64,000 nt of DNA from Trochalopteron elliotii (lineage: Eukaryota > Chordata > Aves > Passeriformes > Leiothrichidae). Shown piece by piece: positions 27,894-40,240 of this stretch. Within the stretch, counting starts at the first letter, position 1; every line of letters starts with the position of its first letter. The notes below the pieces were generated by a model. That model saw nothing but the letters and a program-made list of their open reading frames with translations, did not search any database and was not told where the DNA came from. The stretch covers positions 422,894 through 486,893 of the forward strand of contig JANPWX010000619.1 in NCBI GenBank assembly GCA_024734555.1. Reading direction: 5' to 3'. Both the position numbers and the translations under genes were made by a program.

Positions 27894-29087
27894 CTGATGA
27901 CTTGCACCCCAGCTGCTGGGCAGGGCACCTGACGTGTCCCTGTAGAAATTGTAGATTAAGTATTTTAATGGAGTGCAGGTCTCCCTCTGATGGAAAGTGA
28001 CAGTTTTTCAGAAAAATAGGAGTGTTATATATCTGACAAGAATGTGGTAAATCAATAATTTTGGACTATTACTGACTGTGGAAAAAAAAACACCTCAAAA
28101 ATCAATAACAAAACCAAAAAACAATCTACATCTCTGGCTTGAGCTTTCAGCTGAGGAAAATCAGACACCCATGCAACAGGGCATACGTGCTTTGCTTTGC
28201 TTCAGTATTGACGCAATGGTATATTCAGATTTCATAGGTTTTAACCTTAACCTTAAAAAGAAACCCAAGCTGTTGAGGTTCTTTCAAAGCAAAACATAAA
28301 GTAATGCAAACTGTGTTTGCAGACAGACTGAAACCATGACTGCAATGTATGAGCATTTCCCATCTGTCATTAACCTCATTGTGATATTTAGCTCTAAAGC
28401 CCGATGATGTTCTGTTAGCAACCATATTCACTGTCTTAGGAGTGATTATTTTAGTGTACATACCACAGAAGGAAATGAGGCAAAACTGTTGGGAGATACG
28501 AAGACGATGTTTTCATTGAATAAAATATAGAGGGAAGGAATGAATTAGGACAGAAATAAACATTTAGTAATTGATAAAATATAATAGAAGAAAAAGAAAA
28601 AATAAATAAAACTGTAACTTTTAAAATGAACCCTTTTCTCACAGGAATCTTGCATGTCACATAATGACACTGCACAAAGGTAACAACAAGAAATCTGTCT
28701 GATATTTTCCTTAATCACTAGGCTTATTGCTGATATCATTAAGTGTTTTACTAGGAATTGAGAACAAGCCAAAATTCATCTGTAGCTCACAGGAAACTCA
28801 ACGATCCCCTTGGAAAACATTTAGCATTCTTGTCCTAGTCTATCTGAAACAATAAAAATGCAAGAAGCCTTAGGTTTCCCCCATATAAATTAATGTGGTA
28901 GTCTGTGAACTCTGATTTTGATTAGTTAGATGTCAACGCTATTAATTGGATATATGGTGAAAGATGCATACAATATATTTATCAAGAGTTTTTATCCATG
29001 CAGAAGAGACCCACCATTCACTCTTGGAATTCCACCCACCTGAGCAAAAGTATTAGAGAAAAGACACTGAAAAAAGCTTAGGAAATG
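27894..29087. other. Unique AT-rich non-coding DNA
   Basis: No gene or repeat recognised. Open frames are short and A/T-biased. Confidence 0.5.
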
Positions 29088-29446
29088 AGGGGGAAATACC
29101 TCCTTCTGGCTCTCTTTAACTTCCTCAGGAGGGGAAGTGGAGAGGGAGGCACTGATCTCTTCTCCCTAGGATCCAATGACAGGAAATGTGAGAATGGTTC
29201 AAAGGTGAGCCAAGGGAGGTTTGGACTGGATAACAGAAATCTTTACTTTATCAAGAGAGTGGTCAGGCACTGAAAGAGGCTTCCCAGACAGGTGGTGGAT
29301 GTCCCAAGTCTGTCAGTCTTTAAGAAACATTTGAGCAACGTTCTTAATGATGTGCCTTAACTGTTGGTGAGTCCTGATCTGGTCAGGCATGTGGGCTAGA
29401 TGATGCTGTGGAGCCCTTCCAACTGAAACAGTCTATTCCATCCTAT
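29088..29446 (+). mobile_element. CR1 LINE 3' fragment
   Basis: The + strand matches the avian CR1 tail in order: CTTCCTCAGGAGGGGAAGTG, GGCACTGATCTCTTCTCCCT, AATGACAGGAAATG, then CAGACAGGTGGTGGA..., a GTGGGCTAGATGATGCTGTG block and CCCTTCCAACTGAAACAG. It ends in a degenerate copy of the 8-bp terminal repeat. It is 5'-truncated, as most CR1 copies are, and has no coding capacity. Confidence 0.88.
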
Positions 29447-30499
29447 TTTGGGGGGTTCTGGGATTTTCCTATTTTTTCTGAGACATTACCTCTTGTCTCT
29501 GTAATGGCTGCTAGAATTCCTAAATTCAGATTTGGGCATGGCACTGAAACAGATACACGCATTTACCCAGATGGGAATAATGGATATCCATCAATTTTCA
29601 GGTGTATCATCTGCAAGTATGACCAAGAATACACAGTGTTTTGATAACACAGTGATTAAGCAATCAGTTTTAATTGCACATTTTTTATTGGACAGATTTT
29701 TTAAAAAAGATGGAGGAGGTTTTTAATTTTGCTGACTAGCATCACTAGCTTCTTTTTACAATACATGTAAAGCAGGGGAAAAAAAACTGGAGAAGACAAA
29801 TGGTAATAAGGATGTGACCAAGAAATCTGGGTCTTTACTTCAAATATCACTTTGAACACTTTTTGATTCCAAATTCTAGTGGATAATTTGCCAACAAAGA
29901 TGTCCACTTTCAAAGTACTGGAGGAACAAGGGTACACAATCAGATAAATTACATGCATTTTTCTAACACCTTTTCACTAAATTGATTTAATTTACTATAA
30001 TTGAAAGTGCCTGTACTTTTAATAATTTGTATGGAGATGTATATGTGTTGGTTCCAGTGCCTGAGCATTTCAGCAGCTAAGTGATAAGTCTCTAACATGA
30101 CATTGTTACACTAACGATTATGGGGAAAAAAGAAAAAAATTGGATCAAACATCATGAAAATCCTCACTTGTCTCCCTTTCTCCCTTCCTTCCCATTCAGA
30201 CAATTAAGATGCCCTTGAACTTACTAAATAAATATAATGATATACATATCCATATCTAAATTGACTGCTTGAAAAAGACATTCAAATCAGGAAACTGCAG
30301 ATATATGCTAAATATTCTGTGAAGATTTACTTAGTATCTATTTAAGAAATTGTTACACGGGACAAAAGTAACTTGCCTGCTTATAGTTTACTTCTACAGC
30401 TTCAACTGTGCAACATGTGACAGGACCCTAAACAGACTCTGGTCTGGATATTCTGTCACACATTTACTTAAAACCCTTCAGCCCACTGGGATGCTCAGC
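29447..30499. other. Unique AT-rich non-coding DNA
   Basis: Nothing recognisable beyond AT-rich sequence. Confidence 0.5.
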
Positions 30500-30780
30500 T
30501 TTGTAAAACCATGTTTTATTAGATTGTTGAACTAGTTTTGACAAAGAGAGGACTCATACTTGCTAGGTGGGACCTGTAAGAAATCCAAAACCAGAACACT
30601 GTGTGACACAAACCTCCCCTGTGTGGCTGGCTTACCTTCCCCGTGTCCATGCTGCCCCAGCTGGCTGGACAGACTCTGTTCCTGCTGCAGAACGACGGCA
30701 GAGCTGACAAGGAGCAACAGGTACTAGTCCAGCAAATGAATCATTCTTGCTCTGCAAGGTTTAACGGGATGTTCACTGGT
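30500..30780 (-). other. GC-elevated block with minus-strand transcript-like signals
   Basis: On the minus strand, in order, are a donor-like AAG|GTAAGC (GT at 30635-30634), an acceptor-like TTTCTTACAG (AG at 30575-30574) and AATAAA at 30520-30515. The implied intron would be only 62 nt, short for a vertebrate. Minus frames (30519-30710, 30532-30717) are open but match no known protein. It could be an unrecognised LTR (an LTR would also carry a polyadenylation signal), a small transcript end, or chance. Confidence 0.25.
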
Positions 30781-31882
30781 GGAATTGGGCATTCAGCACA
30801 CGCACTGTCCTCCAGGAAAACATATATATCTTTTCCTTGTTGTGATTTATGTTGTGTCACTATGTAAGCAGTTTAAATTTCTTGGTTTGTAGTCAGGAAA
30901 CTGCTGTCAAATAGGTGAGATTATCTCTTGCTTCTAAAGCAATCTGAAATGTTAAAATTAAAGCCACCCCTTTATTAAAAATTGTTAACCACCACAATGG
31001 GTCTGCCAGAAGACATGGGGCTGTCTTTCATAAAAAAATGAGAAATAGAATTTACAATGTTCGTTTTCATTTAGTACTCAACAGATCTTACCATATATTT
31101 ACTAATTCAGAACCCATTAAAATCAGGAATTTCCTTGGTCTCGTTAAATTTTGGATTACATAGTTCAGTAACTGGGTTTTATCACCAGAGGAGATTTTTA
31201 CATGGAGATAATTTAGACCTTTTTTTTCAGTCTTCATTAAGTAGCAGGAACAAATGAAAAAGCATTTTTCTTCCCCTGAGAACACAACTGCCTTTTTTTT
31301 CTCAGAATTTGTTTTAATTAAAAATGCCACCATTTTATAATAATTCTTTACCTACTTTTATATTACAGCTCTGTTCATTTTGCATGTATGTAGCAGTTGA
31401 ATCTCACAGTTTATCAGATAGGAAGGAACATGAGTTTTTTCCAGTTAAAGAGGACTAGATCTGTGTAGTTCAATGATTCCTGTCTTCAGGAAAGAGGCCG
31501 TCCTGGAGACCAGAGAAATTGCAAGCTTAGCAAATAACTTACAAGACAAAGCTTAATTGTAACTGAAGAGAAAAACAGTCTGGCATTTGTAGGGACACCT
31601 GTTACGTTGCAGGATGAGAATTGCAGTTAGGGTTACCAATAATAATTTTTTTCCCTGAAGGATGAGAGCTGATAAAGTTTAAGTTACTTTATTGTTTCTG
31701 CCTGGTTTGACTCCTTTCTTTATTTTAGTTTCCACTTGCTGTCCTTTTACTTTATTTGTGGTTATTCTACAAAATTTTAATCTGCCAGATGAGCCAAGAA
31801 CTGGAAACTTCTGAGGTATTGCTTTCCAGGCAATACATGAAATTCCCTTAAGTCAGCACCATTAAAACAGCCCCAGTTTGTT
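30781..31882. other. Unique AT-rich non-coding DNA
   Basis: No gene, RNA gene or recognisable repeat. Confidence 0.5.
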
Positions 31883-32455
31883 AGAATCATGGAATCATAT
31901 GATAATTTAGGTTGAAAGGAACCTCTAAAGATCACCTAGTCCAACCCACTTGCAATTGGCAGGGACATATTCAAGTAGATCAGGTTGCTCAGAGCCTTGT
32001 CAAAAGTGACCTTGGATTCTCCCTGGGATGGAGCATCTGCCACATATCTGAGCTAGCTGTGCCAGTGTTTCACCACCCTCACAATAAAAAGAATTTCTTC
32101 TAAATCTATAATCTGTTATTGTAGAAGATTAGCCATTGCCCTGTCACTACAGGCCCTGCTAAAAAGACTGTCCCCATCTTTCTTAGAAGCCCCATTTAAA
32201 CATTGAAATGCTGCTATAGGGTGTCCCCAAACCCCTCTCCTCACCAGGTTGAACAACCCCACCTTTCTCAGCCTTTCCCCATAGCAGAGGTGCTCCAGCC
32301 CTCTGATCATTTTTGTGGCCCTTCTCTGGACCCACTGACACAGGTCCACAGTCTTGTTATGTTGAGGCCCCAGAGCAGAATGGAGGGGCAGAATCCCTTC
32401 CCTCACCCTGCTGGCCACACTGCTTTGGATGCAATGCTGGATAAAATTTAGTGGA
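31883..32455 (-). mobile_element. CR1 LINE, 3' end with decayed ORF2 C-terminus
   Basis: CR1 inserted on the minus strand. The + strand begins with the reversed 3' terminus (GAATCATGGAATCATATGAT, then GGTTGAAAGGAACCTCTAAAG). Reading the minus strand from about 32450 to 32116 gives the C-terminal region of the CR1 reverse-transcriptase polyprotein, with recognisable VQRRATKMIRGLEHLCYGERL and KVGLFNLVRRGVWG blocks. The family's usual HLEYCVQFWAP stretch is degraded. The element is 5'-truncated to under 0.6 kb, against several kb for a full CR1, and cannot move by itself. Confidence 0.93.
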
Positions 32456-35026
32456 AACACTAAATACTATGTGCTGGCTTGTTCAAGAACTCATTTAAGG
32501 ATGTGCAAACAAGCAGTGTCAGAGATAGGTCTTTGTAACTTTTGACCGTGAGGCAAAACATGGAAACTCATCACCTGTCTCTTACATTGTCTTTTATTGT
32601 TTCATATGCATTACAAAAAAGTAATTACAGTAGATTTTCAGAAAAAGGTGCAGAGTGATACAAATGCTTGCTACGTAATTTGAATGTTCTGATTGATGTT
32701 AAATATGATGGGTCTATAAATAAGAAGACTTGCAAGCTAGTAAATTATGTCCACTCTGCAACCAATCTCTATAAGTTTTTGGTTTGTGCTTGCTCTATCT
32801 AAAAGATTTTTTTAAGTAAACTTCTCCACAAAGGAGTAAAAAATGTAATTTGGATATACACTGTATTCTTAGATATAAGAAAAATGAGAAAATCTTAGGA
32901 CATTTAATTTTTGTAGCAAAAATTTATGATAATGCAGTTAGAGTTTGCTGATTTTTTTTTCTGAGTGTTCTTCTGTAACCCTGCACCAAGAACAATAAAA
33001 TTACTTCTATTCTATTGAATATTCACTTTTGTCAGATGTTAATAGAGAGGTTGAAATTCAATCAGTGTAAGAAGCTTTAGGTCCAATGGATTTCAGGGAT
33101 CCTTTTGGTTTGTCAACAGAAAGAACCTCACTTTGGCTTTGAAACAGCATTAAGAAGTTTTTGTTCAAAACTTTGTGCTTAAAAAAGTTCTCTGAATTCA
33201 AAATGTTACATCTTGAGATCTGTTCAATTTTCCTTTTCTTGTCACCTACTTTTTCTCCTCTTCAAGGCATGCACAATGGGAACAAATATTGGAACATGAG
33301 AAAATTGGAGCTAGGATTTCAAAATTATAAGACCAAAGTGAATCCGTGAAAACAAAAGCTCTGAGACCAAACTAAACACATTGCAAGCTTGATAATGAGT
33401 ATATGTTGTTACAAATAATCACTGAGAATTCTCTGAAGATGTATAGACTGTGTTTCATGTTTGCTGCTGTGAGTCATGGATAACAGCAGGACCTCTGACA
33501 TTGCATTAAGCTGACACATTTGTTAAGCTATTGTTTACCAACTGTCCTTCATATCACAGCCAATATGAACCCAGTATGGTCATACATACTTGTGTGTAGT
33601 AATATGCTGGATTTGCATTTGAATCCTGCACGGACTTTTTCAAATTTTTACTAAACTAAATATTGTTTGTCTTTCTGAGTATGAGAATTGTTTCTCTGAC
33701 TGACCATCTATAGCCAAACATCTTTTGATATTTTTTGACTGGAGTCAATCTACTGAGAGTTATTTTACAGTTCTGAATCACAAAGACTTCTTTTTAATAG
33801 GGATGTAAATCAGATAAAAAATGAGAGCAACCAGATTTGAAATGGAAATGCATCAGAGCATAAATTATCTGCTTTTCTGGTTAAACTGAACAACGGGAAT
33901 TTTTCTACATCAATTTATATAGAAAAATATTTAGCTATGTGAAAAAAAGAAGACACAAAATATTCCGAAGGTGATAATAGATAAATTTACTGTAAAAAAC
34001 AACATTGAAAAGAATAAAAGTAATAGAAGGTCAAGTGTTTAACTGAGTTCTGAAGCAACTGTAAGCACTCAGCAAGATCTTGGGTATCATGACAGACATT
34101 GCTGGGTAAACCTCATCTTCTATAATGTTCTTGTTTCATGTATAAATGATAAAAAAATTGCTCACAACAACATTTGAAAGATAAGTTCAGGTTTAGTTCA
34201 GACATCTAGTTTTCTGTTTCCTAAATTTCCCCTCATCTTTTCCCTTTATTTTAATATGATGCTGCATAAGATTTTACCTATCAATAGAAAGACCATCAGA
34301 ATGTTATAAGTAACATTTTTATGCCATGTTTCTCACTCATGACATATCTATGTTTGTGTGGGTGGATTTCTTGTCAGAGTTGGCCTTAATGTGGCTACAA
34401 ATCTTATCTCAGATTGGCTGTCATTTCATGAATCAGTAATCTGATGATTTTTAGAAGATTTTTAGCTTCTCCAAATACATAGCAGCATACCTTTAGAATA
34501 GTCTTTTAAAATACTGAACGAGGTTGTGTTAGGAATTGGAATTTATGGTGTGCAAGTAGATAAAGGATGATGAAGTTCTGAATGGTAGATGACAGAGGGA
34601 AGAAAATTAACCTCCAGTACGGATCCCTTTCTATCCAAAAGTCACAGATCTGAAGTCACTCTACCTACAGTGGGTAACTGTACTTAGTGCTGCCTACCCA
34701 GGAACTGCAGAGTGCTTTGTTAACACTGTGTGTTGTGTTTTGACACAAGTGTTGAGAGCTCTAAATATATGAATTGCCTGTGTTAGCACCATTAACATAG
34801 AATATTCAAATCTGTGACACTTTCTAGAAGAATGAAATCTTGCAGAATTGAAAATAGGATACTACAGAATCCCAGTTGTTGGTCCTTTAAACGTCTTGCT
34901 GTCTTTATCCACGCACAGAAGTATGAAAAATTTAGATATCTGCAAATAAATAAATCAATATTTTTTTAAGGATTTATTTCAGTGGGGGTATCCCCCCATT
35001 ATTGCAAAAGGACAGGGTTTTTTCTT
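32456..35026. other. Unique AT-rich non-coding DNA
   Basis: No gene or repeat recognised. A short G-run/C-run hairpin (GGGGG TAT CCCCCC) lies near 34984-34997. Confidence 0.5.
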
Positions 35027-35075
35027 CTTTTCTTTTCTTTTCTTTTCTTTTCTTTTCTTTTCTTTTCTTTTCTTT
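35027..35075. repeat. (CTTTT)n pentanucleotide microsatellite
   Basis: About ten perfect CTTTT units in 49 bp, preceded by an imperfect pyrimidine stretch. It is a pure homopyrimidine strand and so capable of triplex formation. Confidence 0.95.
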
Positions 35076-37985
35076 AACTCATACACAAAAATATCAAAAC
35101 TGATCCATGTGAAACAGGTTCCTCTGAGTATCATAATTGTATTTTATAGATTCCAGAAAATTTTAAAAATATTCTAAGGGCATTTCCATTTCCTTATTTG
35201 ACAATGTGCACCATAATTAAGGTTTATTTTACCTATTAGCTAAAACAGGAAAGCAAGTATAGAAGTATTGACAAGCAGCCTTAGAGAAACGTGTATGTGC
35301 TAGAGAGCCTTCAAATCAATGGTGAGTAGTCCTGTGCACACCATCCATTACATTTCTTTTTATTTTGGGATGGTTTCAGAACATGAAAAAACTTTTTCCG
35401 GACTTACTCCTATCTGATACTAATCTCTAAATGAAGGAATTGAATATACTATTCAAGATATTCTCTTGCAAAGATGGCATGCTGTTTATCAGTTAAATTA
35501 TTCTTCTTTCATATAATTTCATTTTATCCTACCCTAGAAATTAATGATGAAGAATAAGATTACAGATCTTTGATTTTTGCTTGCTTTTAAAGAAGCTAGG
35601 ATTTTTTTTAATAATAAATAATAATTTATTAGACTACTGTGGATAAAATCTGACTCAAGAAACATCAATATTTGAATAACTCATGGATAGCAAAACCAGA
35701 AATGTAAACTTACAGGATTTTTTTAATTCTTGCAGCATTATTTTACAGTATCTCAAATAAAACTCAGCCCAATCAGAAGGCAAGGTGGGGTTCTAAAAGA
35801 CGAGCTACATATATAATCATTTCACCAATTGCAGATAGAAGTGTTATTGGAATCTAAAGCCAGAAAGGAACAAAAGGTCAATGAAAATAAATAGGCTGAT
35901 ATTCACTGATGAAAAAATGCAGATAGAATTTTTTCTCGTACAGGTGTACCTCCCAAACACTATCATTGAACAGCAAGGCAGCATGCTAATCACAAGAGCT
36001 GTTTGCATTAGCAGACTTATAAAACATGAGCATGGCTACCACAAGCTTTGAAGGCACAGATCATCAATTATTGCACTAATTGTTTGTTCTGCTTGTGTCT
36101 CAGGCTGAAAGAAAAGAGTCAGTGAAGCAAAAATGAGACACAGAGAATTACAACCTCAGTGACAGTTCAGTTTCACCGTCTCATTATTCATTACTTGTTT
36201 TGCTGTGCGTGTGTGACTTTAAGTTGGGTGGACTCATGTGTCCTCAAAGATGCACAGTGTGCAACACTGGAGAAATCATTATGTACATTATTCTGCAACT
36301 CCAGGCATGAAAGCTTTTTCTTAAAGTTCTGCCAGCTTCTTTCTTAGCTTTTGTTTCCAACTCAAGTCAGAAATACCAAAGGTACCAATTTTAGGGTTTG
36401 AGTTTCTCTATTTAGATTTGAAATCCAGGTGCTAGCAAGCACATTTCTAGGAGGAAATACTTCCATCTGAACAAGTGCATCTTGTTACACAACTTAGAAA
36501 AATGATTTTTTTTCAAGCCATAACTCATTCATCTCTCTGAAAATGACCCAGTTGCAAGATCTTGAGTAGTATTGCCCAAATAAAATAGTGATCTAAGAAA
36601 GTCCAAAACAGACATAGCATTGATAGTAGAAAATTCCTTGATCGTGACCAAGAAGAATAGTATGCAGACATGAAATTTAATGTTCACATAATATATTTAA
36701 GCCTTTTTTCTAATGTTATAAAAATAATTTTCACGATATGATACATTATAAACATTATATGCTAAATATGTAGAAAAGCAGTAACAGTGCTCTAGTAGCA
36801 GACTTGTCTGATTTTCTATCTCATAGGTGGGAAGCTATGGTCCTTCACTAGCAGTGCATCATGTTGACTCCTAGCTTCCATCATTTTTTTTAAAATTATA
36901 CTTTGAATCCTTCAGATTTTTTTTTTAATTCCCAAAAAATTGGTCAATTAAATTAAGTCTTTAAGTGTATACGTACTTAACTCTACAGTATGTATTTCAA
37001 TGATTGTGATAGAAAGCCCAAGGAGTTTATGGGAACTCCTCTGTAAGAGACTCCTGCCCTCTCAAAAAGAACATTGTGTAAAAAGCAAGTACTCTTCTTA
37101 CCTACTTTTATTAGATGAATGAAAGTTGGAACTTTAAGAGTCAACAGTGATACTTCCGTATATAGAATCTTTCTAATTGTCCCTTCCCTGCACTAAAAAC
37201 CCTTGCTTAAATAACATCCGAAAAGTTCTATTATATTCAAATTGTGTTCAGCTTCTGAAGTGTGAAGCAAATATTTTCTTGCCTCTAAGGTGCTGTTGTT
37301 TCCTTGCAGAAATATCTTTAAAATGATTTTTTAATTTAAAGAAAACCCATAGTATTGCAAATACACTAAAATGTTATAGTAATTTGGTTTTCATTTCATA
37401 TTTAGCAATTATATCAAGATTTCAAAAGTGCAATTCTTTGAAATTTTATATTCAATGTATATAATTGAATTCTGATTGCACAGCTCTAACTATTGATTAT
37501 ATAAACCTTTTCATGTATGATACAGTTTAAAACTGACCAAATAGCAGACATAATGGTGATCTATGTATTTAAAGAGATACAAGAATTATATTCAATAAGA
37601 GCTTTACATTGTATCATATATAACAGTCTGACAATATGAGAGGTATTACGCATCACTTAAATGTTCAGGAAAGAATTAATAATTTGAATAGGTATTAATT
37701 TTTTTAATGACAGTAAGTAAAATTTTTGACAATGTACTTATAATTCAGTGGTGAATTGGAAAACAATCCTACTATTATTTGAAAGACTATTATTCTTTCA
37801 TATTCTACATTTCAAAACTATGTCCTAATATGAATGAAAACTCCATGTGAAATGTCATTTGTGACATCCACCCTGATGTATTAGGTGATTATTTTTTATC
37901 TCTCATGTACCTTTTGAGGTAAAAGGTGTTTTTTTTAGATGCGGAAAACCAAATGACAAGGATGAAAACAATGTTGACAGACCCA
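35076..37985. other. Unique AT-rich non-coding DNA with a candidate regulatory block
   Basis: No gene or repeat recognised. At 35975-36115 a less AT-rich stretch contains an octamer-like TTTGCATTAG (36002-36011), CAATTATTGC and CTAATTG, suggesting a conserved enhancer. This is inferred by eye only. Confidence 0.45.
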
Positions 37986-38335
37986 TGATACTGCTTCAGA
38001 CCAAAGTTTCTTGTCCTCTTTACCTGCTTTTGCCTGGACCTGCACAGCAACTGGGGCTCCAGGCAGAGCCTGCTGCTGGGTCCAGGCCAGTCTGAGGGTT
38101 CTCCATCACTTTTCAAAAGCTCTGAGCAGTCAATATCAACAGTGGGAAGAGTCTGAGCTGGTTGGCTGCTCCTCCAGGAGCAGGTTTGGAGTCTTAAGAC
38201 CAAAGGCACCTGTCGTGTGCTACTATCAGTCCACTGATCAAGAGGACTGGCCAAAGGGGTGTTTGTGGAAAAACAACAGGCAAGCATGCATCCTCATAAC
38301 TCTTTTCTTACTGTGTCCCAGGCTGAAATCCTAAG
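37986..38335. other. GC-elevated block, unclassified
   Basis: About 350 bp of clearly higher GC than the flanks, open on both strands (37889-38287 - and 38011-38334 +). Neither product resembles a known protein and both are rich in Ser, Pro, Cys and Trp, as expected from shadow translation. It could be an unrecognised LTR or an old pseudogene. Confidence 0.3.
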
Positions 38336-38742
38336 GGATTTCCTGAGCATGATGTCACTGTGCTGTGGTTTGTCATTTACAGAAGTGTGAGCATACTGAT
38401 AATAGAAAGTTTATGGAGGTGTCCGTGACAGTGTTGCTGGAACAAAGAACTCCACAAAACAGTGCAAAAAGAGAAAGCTTATTTTTGTGTTTATGAATTA
38501 GGAATTTCCAAGGAAAAACACTCCATTTTTACTGGATTACACTTAATTTTGCATCCTACTCCCATAGGCTTGTATACACTTATGGTTAAATAGTCCTTAA
38601 ATACAATATTATACAATGTAATCTAGATTGTCCTCTGAGTAAACTAAATGTAAGGTTCATCTATGTATGTTAGAGTAGAAGTAATTCAAGGCATCAGCAT
38701 CAACTTAAAGCCTTTTACCTTTTAATAATTGTTTATTAAAAG

Positions 38743-38756
38743 AAAAAAAAAAAAAA
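38743..38756. repeat. Poly-A tract, 14 A
   Basis: A run of 14 adenines with no retrocopy recognised upstream. Confidence 0.9.
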
Positions 38757-40121
38757 GCATGCAATGGTAGTATATAGGATGTGCATGTGATAATGTTTAC
38801 CTTTCCAATAAATGCCAGACTGTAATTTTTTTCTGAATTTCCTGAACAATAACCCTGCATAAGGTTGGAAAACAACCCAAAGAAAATAATTTTGTTAATC
38901 TCTTAAGTATCATTTTCTGAGAAAGTCTAGCTCCTCACAGTTTTGCTATGTTTACTTGTAGTTTTGTGGTGAAGGTCAGGGTGGTAAAAGCCAAGTGACT
39001 TGTACCAAGCACACATAATTGCACTCGAATCCAGCCAGTGGCTATATCTGTAAAAAAATCTCTGTTCATATAAACCCACAGAGAAAAGTTCTTAAAGTTT
39101 GTATGTACAAGGAAAACATTTTAATTCACTTTTTAGTGGACCATTTTATGACACTCCTGAGGATAAATTTAAAGACATGACAGAAAAAGAAAAACTGACA
39201 AAACAAACCCAGAGAAGATCTAGGGGATTTGCTGGTAAACAGGAAACTGCCTTTATGCAGGTTTCCTACAAAATTACTGTTCTCCCTTGTTTAGCTTTAA
39301 GCACATAATCAATGCTTCTGGGTGCACTAAGTCAAACATGACACCCTAGACACACTCTGTAGCCAAAATTTTCAGTAGTGTTTGGGACTGAGAGGGTTGT
39401 TTGCAGCAGCTAAATAGGAGATTTCTGCATTTTGACAGTTTTTTCATTATAGAGTTGCAAAGGAACCCAAGATTCCAAATAGGAATAGGAAATAAATGTG
39501 CAGAGAAAGGGAAATATTCCGTTCCTCTTCTTAAATGACATAAAGGTAAGAAAGAAATCATGGTGCTTAGGGGGTATAGAGAAGGAAATGAAACTGGTGT
39601 AAGATCAAGCACTATTTAAAAGGACAAATGTCTGTGATTCTATGGCTGTTTCACTAGCCAAAGTATTCAACAAGTCTGCATTAAATATTGCTAAATTTGC
39701 TGAAAACTCTTTCCCACTAGAAATGGGCAGCTGCCGTACTATATGAAGCATATTTGTGTTAGCATACAAACGGGGACTGATAATGCCTCTTTACCCTGGG
39801 TGAACCTTGCATATATCATTACTTTCTTCTTACCATTTTGCTGAAGGGTTGCTGCTAAACATTTTTAGGATGTTTTATCATGTTTCAGAATTCCTGTCCA
39901 GCACACAACACAATGAAAACATGAAAGAAGTAATGAAGAAGTGTGAAGAAGTGTGAAGAGAATATGAGAATATACACTACTTAATTTTGCTTACTCTATT
40001 TTATGCATTTTCTTGCACAGTTGACTTTTAATTGTCCAGCCAGCAAGTGGACAATTTATGCATTGTGTGTCAGAGCTTTACAAATAATTTTTTTTTCTTG
40101 TTTTGCACCATGCTAAAAAAT
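38757..40121. other. Unique AT-rich non-coding DNA
   Basis: Nothing recognisable. A short tandem of AGAAGTGTGA lies near 39938-39958. Confidence 0.5.
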
Positions 40122-40138
40122 ATAATAATAATAATAAT
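40122..40138. repeat. (ATA)n microsatellite
   Basis: About five to six ATA units, 20 bp before a CR1 3' end. Confidence 0.85.
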
Positions 40139-40157
40139 CCCCAACAATATATAATCT

Positions 40158-40240
40158 GAGAATCACAGAGTGGTTGAGGTTGAAAGAGACCTCTGGAGAT
40201 CATCTTGCCTGACCTCCCCATTCTTCCCATTCAGGCAGAA
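40158..40240 (-). mobile_element. CR1 LINE 3' terminal scrap
   Basis: GAGAATCACAGAGTGGTTGAG followed by GTTGAAAGAGACCTCTGGAG and ATCATCTTGCC is the reverse complement of the avian CR1 3' end. Similarity fades after about 40240. It is a severely 5'-truncated, non-coding copy. Confidence 0.85.

Noticed and set aside
32116..32460. 114-codon minus frame as a host gene
   Set aside because: Its VQRRATKMIRGLEHL-type block identifies it as the decayed CR1 ORF2 C-terminus.
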